This document shows, piece by piece, positions 35,531 through 45,575 of a DNA stretch of 64,000 nucleotides. A program made the translations under genes and the position numbers. This stretch comes from Sclerodactyla briareus (taxonomy: Eukaryota; Echinodermata; Holothuroidea; Dendrochirotida; Sclerodactylidae). The stretch lies in contig JAODTK010004998.1 of assembly GCA_026419785.1 (NCBI GenBank), positions 242,521-306,520 of the forward strand, in the 5' to 3' direction. The notes beneath the pieces were generated by a model, which had not been told where the DNA came from, did no database searches, and saw only the letters and a program-made list of their open reading frames with translations. The first letter of the stretch is position 1, and each line of letters opens with the position of its first letter.

Positions 35531-37200
35531 TGGTCCTGAAGATCGGCTCTGTATTTTGCAACCAATTGAACGCGCGGTGGATGCTTTGAACAGATCGGAG
35601 CCTATTAGCAATTACCATTGACGTTTACGCTAGTGCACCGTCCCCCCGGGGGGGTTCCCCCGATTTTATCTCGTTATTTCGGGAAACTAGTAGTGAATAG
35701 AAAATACGCTGCTCGAAAATATTAAAAAATACCTGAAAGAATACGCTAGTAAGCTTTGGACGGCAAAATTCAGAGTGAAATTATTTTTAAATGAACAAAA
35801 CACCCGTTTGCTCTGATGGGCCTCAACCAGTCTGCAATGAGTCTGTAAGTAAGCCTCACTAGCACAAGGCGTATGTGCAACGGAACTGCAACTGCCCTTA
35901 CTGTGCTACTGCGTTACGACGAACTCAGCGGTGTAAAACAAGATAATCGGCACACTGGACTGGGAAAACGTTTGCATTACTCGAAACAATAAGATGCCTC
36001 GCTGCTCATTCAAAACTGCCGAAACAAACTGAACACCTGGTACAGAAAACGGGTTGAGTTTGAATTTTCGTCGTCGCGCGGTAAGCAGAGGCCTACTGTT
36101 GGACAATGATCGCGGCTTTTTACAAAAATACAGTAGGCCTCTTCAGCCTAATTAGGCGAATTTGAGGATACTTAGTGTGTCACCTGGATCAACCTTTCCC
36201 TCACTTACAAATTGATTGTTGTGTATATGTATATACACAGCAGAATGTGTTCGAAGAATATGCCGCCTCCAATAGGCACCTCCTCATGCTTTTTGTTTCC
36301 AGCCTCCAGGCACTTGCATCATCCATATTTCACATGTTATTTGTACTTGGGGAGACTGCAGCAAAAGATTCTTTGATGACCTCTAGGACCACATGTCTGA
36401 ACGTGCTGCTCTTACCATATTTTTGTTTTGATTAAGACTTAACCTCTAATTCCTCCCATAGTAATTCCCCACTGTATATTCTGCAGTGAAATTTCCACCA
36501 TATTTTGTTTATTATTGTCATAGCTATTCCACTCTACCCTCACTACTATTCTCATCCTATCTCTTTAATATAAATAACATGCTGTATTTGTATATTTTAT
36601 TTATATCCCATCTCTGAGGAAGATGTTAAAATACACTGTACCAGAAATCAAAACAACGGTATAATTTCATTGCATTTCCTGTATTTTATAACCCAAGAAA
36701 GTGTGTGTTATCTAAACTACAATCAACCTAATATAAAAAGGACAACCTGCACATGCTGAAAAAGCAGTCATTCCTGTTTTTTTAGTGTTTTCTAGAGGCC
36801 TTTGACTCTCCAGCACTGCTCCCAAGTTCCTTGAAGTTGCAGCGAGATGCTTCCATAGTTCAGACAATTGGTAAGAGGTAAATTGACATTTTACTGACTG
36901 ATCAAGAAGTAAGAGAAGGCAGCAAGAAGAGTCCTAACTAAGAAGTTCTTGAAACAGTGACAGCCTTTACAGCAACATGCTTAACCCACTCTTCTCCAGT
37001 TTTGATAGATCAATGTTGGGGATTTTTGGGCATTTTATATCCTATACTTCACTCCCCCTTGCAGCCTCTTCAGTCATTTCCATTCAGACTGATTATGTCA
37101 CCATATAGGCAGACAAGCGCGTCAATGCATTTGTTTTTACCTCGAATCGAGGTCTAGGGGTGAATGAGAGGTAGATCTAGTGTCGCATGGTGTCGCACGG
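35531..37200 (+). repeat. Large repeat, copy 1
   Basis: It matches 59.29-62.65 kb in order and orientation, with interruptions. Landmarks: GAACGCGCGGTGxATG, TTTCGGG, GGACGGCAAAATTC, GAGTCTGTAAGTA-GGCCTCACTAG, AAGGCGTATGTGCAAC, AATGTGTTCxAAxATATGC, TTTAGTGTTTTCTAGAGGCC, GATGCTTCCATAGT and TCGAxGTCTAGGGG. A C/G palindrome (CCCCCCGGGGGGG) sits at about 35642-35654. No protein is recognisable, so this is a non-coding element or segmental duplication. Confidence 0.88.
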
Positions 37201-38311
37201 CAGTCTCTGTAAGCGGCCTATTGCCCGGCCGCTGACCAGCACTACTATATGTAGGATGCCGTTGTCTTTCCTTCAAAGTTTTGGTTTTGTATTTTGTTGA
37301 GGCTCCTTCTCTTGGGCGCACCCGTGGGAGCCTTAGACTAGGAATAGCTGGGAATTTCATCGTTTGGCCACCGCACTACTTATTGGCTGTGGGTATAATG
37401 CAGTTCATACCAAATGGTCATGCAATTTTGCTCTGCTAGAACTACGGTATTGGTCAATCAGCTCCATTGTGTGCAATGGATCTTTCACACTCCCAAGGCC
37501 TAGCAGATTCCACTGACGTGAATATGGATCTGTGCTAGGGAGATGGTCTACCCTAGTTGCAAAAGGAGTTCGATCATGTCATATCATTCACCTAAAGTTG
37601 TCGAGTATACCTGCCTATGTATTTTCTTCTTCGCACCAGGCCAGACATCGCAAGCTGCGTAGGCCTGTCGCTGAGCCAGATGTATGCTCTAGTACGACTC
37701 TTGTTTTCATTATCATTGTGGAAGGGGTATACACAACAACAAAAGATGTCTACTCCTGCAAAATCTAACAGCACATTGCAAGAACGATCTCAAATCTCAG
37801 AATATGAATTGCTTTACAAAAATTGGAATCGTATATGGCACCATACCCGCCTCAATATTGCCTAATTTAGCCGCAAAATTGGCGTATCATTGCTCGCCAC
37901 CGATAACTCGTTTGTTGGTTACAACTGCATTACCATTTGCTCAAACCGTCTCGTTGGGTGCATCTCCCACATGCCCTGGCCTTTTCAATTGGCAGCAAAT
38001 TGGTGCACAGTATCAAATGGGGCGATGTTACGTTTTACGTAATGTCGTGTCAGCTGCCCTCATAAGGGTGCATGAACTATTCGCGAATCCATGTCAATCT
38101 GCTGATGCAGTTTGAAACTCCAACCAATATTTTCCCTGAGGAGTGCACAATTAATTAATGAACTAGCCTAGACAGCAGGCATCGGCAGCCGTGTGGAACG
38201 ACGACGTGAAAGGTTTCCAGCAATATGCTACTTTCAATTCGACGAAGTTTGAATTAGGCAAATTTCACCTTGAATGGCCTTAAAATGACCCTTCAGCTTT
38301 GTCAGAGGCAG
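37201..38311. other. Unassigned sequence
   Basis: The overlapping open frames at 37532-38115 have no recognised domain. No splice-supported exon was found. Confidence 0.4.
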
Positions 38312-38334
38312 ACCGGTATAGCTAGTATACCGGT
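38312..38334. repeat. Perfect 9-bp inverted repeat (ACCGGTATA)
   Basis: The arms ACCGGTATA and TATACCGGT surround a 5-base centre GCTAG, and a further TACCGGTA follows. It could form a cruciform or be a dimeric protein site. Confidence 0.7.
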
Positions 38335-38469
38335 ACCGGTAGTGCACTGTTCAGACATATATGATGCGCTCTGTGCAGACATATGATGTTCCTTAACAAA
38401 AAATGCCCGAAATTTACTCTCGATTGTTTTGATCTCCTCGAAGGTCAAATAAAAAAAAAGCGAGAGTGC

Positions 38470-38492
38470 CTCCCGCCAAAGTGTGGCGGGAG
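38470..38492. repeat. Perfect 9-bp GC hairpin
   Basis: CTCCCGCCA, a loop of AAGTG, then TGGCGGGAG. An A run lies just before it and the CG-poor surroundings make it stand out. It may be the core of a small mobile element. Confidence 0.75.
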
Positions 38493-38899
38493 TCGTGAGT
38501 GGCCAAAATCCAAAATAGCCGCTGTCGGCCATCTTGAAAATTGGTTTTCAAATAGTTTGAGGTACATCGCTTAAAACATGATTCCTGAGGTTTTGTGGGT
38601 CGAGGATTCCATTTTTCATATCAGTTTAATGATTCGAAATCAATTGATATCCCAAATCCAGGATTCCCAGCTTCCGATTGGTCGATTTTCGAGTTCAATT
38701 TTCGATTCGTGTTCAGAGTGGAAATAGCGCATGTTGGTCCTGAGCTTTTTTTTTTTTTTTTTTTTGTCCTCTTGGGAGGTGAACTATAACAATAATAGAA
38801 CAAACCACTGGTCGCGCAACCAGGTGAGACACTGGGGGCGATCGCCTTTTTGTCTCGCCTGAATGAAATTCAGAAAGGGGACTTAGGGGTCACTTTGGC
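38493..38899. other. Unassigned sequence with T run
   Basis: A pure T run lies at about 38747-38765. No exon was recognised. Confidence 0.5.
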
Positions 38900-39004
38900 G
38901 TGTGTGTGTGCGTGCGTGTGCGTGTGTGTGGGGTGGGGTGTGCGCGGTGTGTGTGTGTGTGCGGGCACGCGCGCGCGCGGTGTGTGTGTGTGGTGTGTGT
39001 GTGA
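38900..39004. repeat. (GT)n microsatellite with GC interruptions
   Basis: GT/TG dinucleotides are broken by GCGTGCG, GGGTGGGG and a GCGCGCGCG stretch, which could form Z-DNA. Confidence 0.95.
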
Positions 39005-39047
39005 GAGCTATACTGGAAACAACAAAAACCCCCCCTACCCACCTGAG

Positions 39048-39290
39048 CAGTGGCGTAGCGAAGGGTTGAGGATTGTGGGGGTGTAGAGATTATGTTTTTT
39101 GGCCTACGGATCTGGCAATGGTGACTGATATGGGGGAAGGGGCATCTAAAAAGGTAGAGGTGTTCCCCTCCCTTTGGAAAATTTTTGAAATTTGAATATT
39201 GAAACGTCCTCAGATGCAATCTGGTGCATTATTTTCAGTAAATTGGGCGTTCAGAGATTATTCGCCCCAGCTCACCACGTACGCGGACCC
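39048..39290 (+). repeat. Repeat starting CAGTGGCGTAGC
   Basis: CAGTGGCGTAGCGAAGG at 39048 is very like CAGTGGCGTCGCCAAGG at 44713. Such an end is common on short interspersed elements of marine invertebrates (established knowledge, not checked here). The body contains TTGAAATTTGAATATTGAAA and GATGCAATCTGGTGCATT. Confidence 0.6.
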
Positions 39291-40030
39291 TGCCCAATTT
39301 GGAACGTCGAACATTTTTGCCCGAATTCTAAACATACGCGATTTTTTAACTTGCAGCTCTTGAGTATATGAAGAGGGCCATTAAGTACACACTGCGCCGC
39401 GAAGCGTCGCAAAAAATTGGCACTTCAATGTGCTATTGGATCAAAGGTGGGATTTTTGCGGGGGGGGGGGGGTCCATTCTACATCTTCTTCCACTCATGC
39501 ATTCGGATATCTCCTACCCAGATTTTACCTTCTTCTGGTCCCAAAGTTGGGTGTAAGTTCCTGCCCCAATTTTTTATCTAAAAAAAAAATGGGGGGGGGG
39601 TGGGGGTGTCCCAGCTATCTCTCCGCCTTGTACTCTAGCTATGCCGTTCGCTTGATTCCCCGCCTAAAACCCACTGTTTCATTGTTTCACTGGAAATTCT
39701 TTCTTAATGTTGTTCAGCAAAATGGCTTGAATTTTTTTCATGTATCCTCTGGAATATAGACAAGAAACAAAAACTTTCAAGTAACTGTCGTCGCATGGAA
39801 AAATAAAAAAGGGTACCCCCCCCCCCCACCCCCCCCCCCCCCCGCACACAAAAACCGGCTAACGCCTTATTCCCCCTTTTGCGGAATTGCTGACAGACTC
39901 GGTCCCTCGTTCAATTACACCGACAGCGACAACCGTCACAATAATTTTGCCGGCGTGCCATTCACTTGCTGACCGCTGAATTGGCCATTAGATATAGCCA
40001 AAGTCGAAATAAGCCGATAATAAAGTCTGG
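39291..40030. repeat. Region with repeated G and C tracts
   Basis: G tracts lie at about 39459-39472 and 39591-39606, and C tracts at about 39816-39843. The DNA between is AT-rich and unassigned. This clustering marks decayed repeats of the same kind seen at 4.3, 43.3, 44.7 and 51.5 kb. Confidence 0.6.
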
Positions 40031-40039
40031 CTACCGTTT

Positions 40040-40195
40040 TTTCTCTTCCTCTTTCCATTCCCTGTTTTCCCCATTCCCTCTTTACTTCCCTTTTGCTTTC
40101 CCTTCTCCTCTTTCTTCCTTCCCTTTCCATTTCTCCCTTTTCTCTTCTTTTCCCTCTCTCTTTCCTCTTCTTTTGCTTCCTCTTTCTCCTTTTTG
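40040..40195. repeat. C/T-rich polypyrimidine tract
   Basis: About 150 bases are nearly only C and T on the plus strand, in CCTTT and CTCTTT blocks. A poly-C run follows at about 40248-40267. Open frames in it are artefacts. Confidence 0.93.
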
Positions 40196-40269
40196 CCGCC
40201 GACCGAAAATTTGCCCGCGGCACGAAATTATTGGGGTGGGTGTGACACCCCCCCCCCCCCCCCCCCCGC

Positions 40270-41367
40270 CTCGACATACGGCCCCTGCCAACCTGAGGTC
40301 AACAGAGGTCGAAGTGTGAAAGCAATGTGAAGATCATAGCTTTTTAACAAAACGGTGTGAAGAATTCATACGTGTTATGAACCGAGTGGTTTTCACAATG
40401 GTATAGCCTCGACCTTCACCCGGTACACATATTGCTATTCCCGTCGGGTCACCACGGTAAAAATGACCTGTTGTCTTCTCGCTGATGGGCGCGGATTGGA
40501 TTGTTTTCAGTTGCTCATAGAAACGACATTTGTCTGACGCGCACTTGAAAAAAACTCGGCGTTCTCTCTTTGTGACGAGTGTTCCGATGGCTACGCAAAA
40601 TATCTTATCTTATAGCTCCATTGACTTTTACCCTTACAAACTGCGTAAGAATGCTTTGTGAATACGAATGTACGAAGTGCTACGAACTTCGTAGTTTTCT
40701 TTGCTTACGCAAATATTTACGCAAATGTTCGTGAATACGGGGCCCCCAGGGACCGATTTCCACTAACGCTTTGGTCTGCACCTGATTGGTTCGATCCTTA
40801 GCTCGCAAGTGTACCATAAGAAATGAAGTTTGGCTTGCGGAGTCCTTATAGTTTTTTTTTTTTTCCCCCCCCCCCTGGGTCAGGTCCAAGGTTACATGGG
40901 GTTAACAGAGATCGACATCTAGAAGTCATAGTAACCACGATAACTGTGGCAACACCATGAATGAAGATGACTCATATTTACGCATGTAGATTGCTACTTA
41001 GATAGAACGATCGCGCTGGTTTTGGGGTCACGTCCAAAAACTGGCAAACACAATAAATGCTGTGTAACGACTAAAGATTTGCTGAGTGGATTAGCGCTAC
41101 GTATTGATCTGAGATCAGATACAGAGTCACAGCACTCGCTTTCATGGCCTGGAACCTGGAACAATAAACCGTGACACCGAAAAAATGGTAGAAATTGTTT
41201 CGTACTTGTAGGTTGGACAGAGTAGATTATTTCTGTTGTTTCGACGGTCGTGGCATAGGTCACTCGAGATTTAAGATTTTATAGCGCCTTGCATGTGGGA
41301 CTCCATCTCAAAGCGATCCGCAATCATTACACCTGATAATTGGTACCGTTCCACACCCACCCTATAG
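40270..41367. other. Unassigned sequence
   Basis: No exon was found. If the cupredoxin-like exon at 41368 is real, its upstream exons are not recognisable here. Confidence 0.4.
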
Positions 41368-41535
41368 TGTATAGCCCTTTGATGTTCTTACCCGGCACAC
41401 TGAAGACCAAGACTTTGCCCATCGCAACTGCAAATACAGGCACCTGGAAAATGCGCCCAGTGACTGGAAAATCCGGTGTGATTGCTTACGAAGCGTCAAT
41501 GTTATCACTGTTACCCGCCCAACATATTGTATAGT
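41368..41535 (+). CDS. Possible terminal exon of a multicopper-oxidase-like (cupredoxin) protein
   Basis: An acceptor-like site ends at 41367 and entry is in phase 1. The frame reads VYSPLMFLPGTLKTKTL, then ANTGTWKMRPVTGKSG and AYEASM to a TAG at 41533-41535. AATAAA follows at 41556-41561. The spacing of 'FLPGTxKT…NxGTW' resembles the last cupredoxin domain of hephaestin/ceruloplasmin-type oxidases. In those, LFPGTFKT is followed by NPGTW and then a His-Cys-His copper motif. The copper-ligand Cys and His residues are absent here, so an active oxidase is not indicated. It may be a degenerate paralogue or a chance likeness. The acceptor tract is weak. Confidence 0.33.
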
Positions 41536-41835
41536 TTCGTCGCGATTGCTGTGATAATAAACTGCTCGGTTTTCGTGGAATTTAAGGTGTGAGTTGTATC
41601 TACATATACCCCATTGCGTCTTGAAGTGAGTGGTTAGCAGTGAATTAGCGCTTAGCTTAGCAAGGACGTTGGACCGATGGATGAAATGAAGGTTTGTGTC
41701 ATAGTGAAAGAAAACACTGGAACTGAAGATAGCATCAAGGAGGTCAATAATTACCAGAAGAAACGAGAACTTCCAGTCACTACAGCTTTGACGGAAAAAC
41801 TTAAGAAATTACACTATCATCATTCACTTGGAGGG

Positions 41836-42295
41836 GAGAATGGTAGAGCGGTATCAGTGTTCGCTTTGCATGCAATTAGGTTCCCGGGTTCGAATCCAGC
41901 GACCAGCACCGGGCGTTTTTCCAGAAGTGGCTGTACTTGCAGTTCGACGGGCGTGTTCCTGGTCTTAGGTTCCTGGTCCTGCTGTTGAACAGTGGGCTTG
42001 GTAATTTCGGGGGCACTTGCATAGGTCTCGTCGTCGGGCTGTGATCAGTCGCGTCGAACATCTCCAGGTTCTGAGAAAGTGGTCAGGTCCGTCGGATGGG
42101 ACGTAAAATTGCGGTCCCGGGAGCAGGGATTGGTGTCACTCCTGCCTCGATATCATCTAAGCACTAGTCGAAAAAGCAGGGGCGCTTGTTTGTCGCCGGT
42201 GCTCATCCACGATCAAAAATTCGGTTAGGGTTCCATGATGAGTCAAAGTGGCTTCTTGAACCGTAGCAATCAAATCAAAATCAAATCACTTCAAG
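41836..42295 (+). repeat. SINE with tRNA-Ala-like head
   Basis: The head has an A box (TGGTAGAGCGG at 41841), a TTTGCAT anticodon-loop-like stretch as in alanine tRNAs, and a B box (GGGTTCGAATCC at 41886-41897). The body contains GTCCGTCGGATGGGACGTAA and CCCGGGAGCAGG. It ends in an AATCAAATCAAAATCAAAT tail (about 42268-42288). The body text GGATGxGACGTxxAAxTGCGxT…GGGAGCAGG is shared with the SINE at 47.3 kb, so the two families share a middle or 3' part. It is not a functional tRNA gene, because the cloverleaf is disrupted after the A box. Confidence 0.85.
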
Positions 42296-42362
42296 TGGTG
42301 GCACAGTTGGTATGAGCGTTGGCCTGCCACCCGGGTGACCCTGTTTGAATTTATTGACTTCC
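42296..42362 (+). repeat. Second SINE head directly after the first
   Basis: GTGGCACAGTTGGTATGAGCG resembles an A box and CTGTTTGAATT a decayed B box. It begins immediately after the A-rich tail of the preceding SINE, a nested or tail-targeted insertion. It appears truncated after the head. Confidence 0.6.
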
Positions 42363-42374
42363 CGGCTGGTATCA

Positions 42375-42680
42375 GCAATCACTCCCTGACGTCAGAGCCA
42401 TAACTCCCCGCCGTCGGTACCTAACATCGAAAAAACCCTGAAATTTTGAAGAGGGCCAGAGGACCTCGACGGTGCCGCGCCCTGACAAAGTAGCTGAGTT
42501 GGAATCATTAGTGGAATAATACTGAATACCCATAAAAGTGGGATCCACTGCCTCTCGTGCGTGGTGCTCCACATCAACATCAGAGTAGGAAAACGATCTA
42601 CTGCCTCCACTCTCCAGAAAGGCTGCGGACACTCCAGATAGTTCTATCAGCAGAACCAGAGGTTTGAGATGTGAATCCAC
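42375..42680 (-). CDS. Possible secreted-protein exon, weakly reeler-like
   Basis: The minus-strand frame of about 100 codons opens with a hydrophobic stretch (LKPLVLLIELSGVSAAF) that could be a signal peptide. Later it has GTVEVLWPSSKFQGFFDVRY; 'SSKFQGFxIQxR' is the hallmark of reeler domains. Cysteines and the rest of the fold are not evident. No clear donor follows. I give this as a lead only; chance is the main alternative. Confidence 0.25.
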
Positions 42681-43454
42681 TCATATACAACTATACGTAA
42701 TTGTTCCTATATTCATTTTCACGCTGTCATCTTCACACATCGTTGGCAACTGTTGTAATGGTTACTTCTTCTGGAGTTTATTGTTCGCCCCTTTTAGGTA
42801 GTTAACAGTCCCATGAAGACATGAAGTATAATACCTTTTTTCACTCAGTGGCACTGATAGGGATCACTGAGCCAGTTGGGTCTCGTTATGCCGACGCTTT
42901 CTCATGTGCGCCCACTTGGGGCAGCTGGCTTCCACAGATGTACGCGCTTCCATACGGTTAATTTATTCAAATTTAGATGAAACGTCATTGATTCATAATG
43001 AATAGTTTCGCCTTTAGCTAATTCGTATTCGTAGTCGTCGTGTTCCTGTGGCGCCAGTGACATGCCACTGGAGGGGATCAGAACCCCCCCCCCCCCGCCC
43101 CACACAATGCTCAAGTGATCAATAATTTTTTAATACAGAAATGATTGTTTTTTCGCAGTTCAGTGAGGTTTTGCAGATGTAATTTAGCAAATTTTGCAGC
43201 AGCCTGTGTCTAGGTGGCCAAAAGTAACTTATTGGGCCAATAGGAGGGTGGGGGCCATTATGAGGGCGACACTTCATTGGGTTCCGACCAACCCCCCCCC
43301 CCCCAACCCCCCCCCCCCCAAGACAAAATCTCGGTACGCGCCTGGTGGTATACACTGAACCAATAATTGTCATGGTTTGTGTATCCGCCTATAATATCTT
43401 AGTTATTCATACGTGTAACTGGCAAACTCCTTTTTCTCGGTCCATTTCACACGT
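42681..43454. other. Unassigned sequence with C tracts
   Basis: C tracts lie at about 43084-43099 and 43289-43318. Open frames over them are artefacts. No exon was found. Confidence 0.5.
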
Positions 43455-43697
43455 ACATTACTTAGTCGGAAATTATAGAAGCTCCAATTTTGGGTGGGGC
43501 AAGGTCCGGCGAATCTCGGCTACTCTTGTTCGAAAAGTGCCCTGAATAACGAGGCAGGGGTGAGAATGCATGCTCCGAGGATCGCCATTTAACGTTCACA
43601 TCCGACAGACGAGAGTGTAGCTTCACTCGTGCAGCAACTTGCCATACAAGAGAACGGAGCGGGGTGAAAGTTGTGTCTGTGACGACACGGGAAAATT
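43455..43697 (-). repeat. SINE, minus strand, head missing
   Basis: Read on the minus strand it follows the SINE at 47.34-47.69 kb from just after the B box: GTCACAGACAC, AACTTTCACCCCGCTCC, CGTCTGTCGGATG, CCTGCCTCGT, GAGATTCGCCGG and AATTTCCGACTA. The tRNA-like head itself is absent, so this copy is 5'-truncated or recombined. Confidence 0.85.
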
Positions 43698-44712
43698 TAA
43701 GCCATTGATTTTTTTCGAACGTGAGTGGTGCATGTCTCACTCAAGCTGTTAGGTGCCCTGGAGAATTATGAAACAATTATAAGGAAACTTCAAGAGATCT
43801 CCATCAGAACAATCATCATAATATTCAATCATTTATTATCATGATTCTTTAATGAAGAAGAAGAGAAAGGGATAAGAGGAAGAAGAATGAGAGAAAGGGG
43901 GGAAAAAAATACAGGGGGGAACCAAAAACTGAAAAGTGACCTGCCAATGTGAGTCATTACGCAAAGTAAACCTGTAGAAGAATGTTCCCCGATTTTTAGC
44001 CAAAGATCGGCTATCAGGGGGAAAGTCAGGGGTTAATGATGATTTCGGTGGATGCCGACACAGACCTGCCATATATAAGGACATGAGTGAAATGGACGAT
44101 TCGACATAAATTTATGTTGACAGCCTTGTCGAAAGAGGGACCATAATCTGCGTCAGGCATGAAAGCCGCCGAGCTGCAGAATCAGCTAAAATAGTTCAAT
44201 GTTACACCCGTTCAACCCATCTCAGGCGCGGTTCTACTGTAGAATCCTGGCCATAATACACATCCTTAATACGATCTGCCAAAATCAGTCGGACGATGCT
44301 GCTCGCTTAGATGGCATTAGAATGTGCTAATCAACTTGAGATCGAGAACTCGAGTAGCGCAACTCGGCGAAGAATGGGAGAAATAAGAGCAGGTGAAGCA
44401 AGCGTAAATGTTGCCCTACAACTCCTGACGTGCCCAACAAAAAATGGTGGTTTCTTCATCAACTTCAATGGAATTTAGGCAACCTTTTGAGATTTGAGTA
44501 ATTTTAGTCGGATAATATAACAGATCACCATTCAATGTATAAGCGCCCCTCCACAAAAACACTAAGATGTTAAAAATCAGGAAGATTGGGAAGACCTTTC
44601 CTTAAACATATAGGAGGCCCTATATAACGAAATTTCCGTTTACACTACTCACCAACCGATGCGTCTCGCCGTCAGATATTAAATCAACGGACCCCTATGA
44701 AATACTCTAGCC
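43698..44712. other. Unassigned sequence
   Basis: A purine-rich stretch lies at about 43853-43925. Otherwise nothing is recognisable. Confidence 0.45.
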
Positions 44713-44815
44713 CAGTGGCGTCGCCAAGGGGGTTGGGGGGGGGGGGGAGGGCACGATCCCCTGTAAATGTCTGTGCCCCTCCCTTGTGTCCCCCCCCCTC
44801 TCACCCCCGAATGAG
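44713..44815 (+). repeat. CAGTGGCGTCGCC repeat with G and C tracts
   Basis: It starts like the element at 39048. A run of about 14 G and a run of about 8 C follow within 100 bases and could pair. This is probably the same short-element family. Confidence 0.6.
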
Positions 44816-45480
44816 GATTTAATTTCGAGAAAAAATATTCGGTAGTCAGTATTCGACGCCAGGTTGATATAGATCTGGCTAGTTTGTTGTTTTCTATGAC
44901 AACCAAGGCAGTAATTGTGCCAAATTTGCCTCAAGGCACTAAAAAGTGTACATTAGTTCGTGATTCGCGCGTGATACTAGTTGTAGAATTCGTCCGTGTC
45001 CTCCCTCTCCCGACATCTCCGCTAGCTCTATATGGGGAAAGTTTCTGGCTTCATTGGCCCCTTATCTTATACATATCTGATGAGGTGCAAAATATATACA
45101 ACAACTTCTCATTGAATTGACTTGTGAAAACTACAATCAACCCCTTTTGGATTGCTGAAAAACCCTTCAGCCTCTACTCTCTCCGTTTCTTTCTCTGCCA
45201 ACAACGTGCAACTTTCAACTGCCGTATCCTAGGCTATCAGACTGCCGGGATTTAAAGCGTGTTCCTCAGGGAACTACTCGAAGGTTCCCCTGCTCTCTAT
45301 GGCATCACGTTTATATCATGATTGGGACAGTAGCGCTAGAGCTGGCTAAATGTTCTAAATTGTTCTGCTGCGGATTCGATTTGTCTCAGATATGCTCTGG
45401 AATTCTTGAGAAAAATTGCGCAGCAATTGTTGAACATTCTGCTTAAATGTAAAATAGGGGCAAAACTGTAGGACGGAGGT
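44816..45480. other. Unassigned sequence
   Basis: No exon or repeat was recognised with confidence. A short plus-strand open frame at 44884-45120 has no domain. Confidence 0.45.
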
Positions 45481-45575
45481 GAGACAAAAGTCCAAATTCG
45501 TGCCCCCCCCCCCCCAGACGAAGAGTCTGGCGCAACGCCCCTGCTTGTGCCCCCACCCTTCCATCCTCCAGCGCC
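45481..45575 (-). repeat. Inverted relic of the GGCGT…C-tract element
   Basis: On the minus strand, AGGGGCGTTGCGCCAGAC is followed by a G tract, the same arrangement as at 44.7 kb. It is a fragment in opposite orientation. Confidence 0.5.

Noticed and set aside
39966-40319. 117-codon Ser/Phe/Pro frame and its Arg/Glu/Lys mirror
   Set aside because: Again a polypyrimidine tract translated on both strands.
41836-41905. Functional tRNA-Ala gene
   Set aside because: The A and B boxes are present, but the spacing after the A box is disturbed, the acceptor stem does not pair well, and a SINE body follows.
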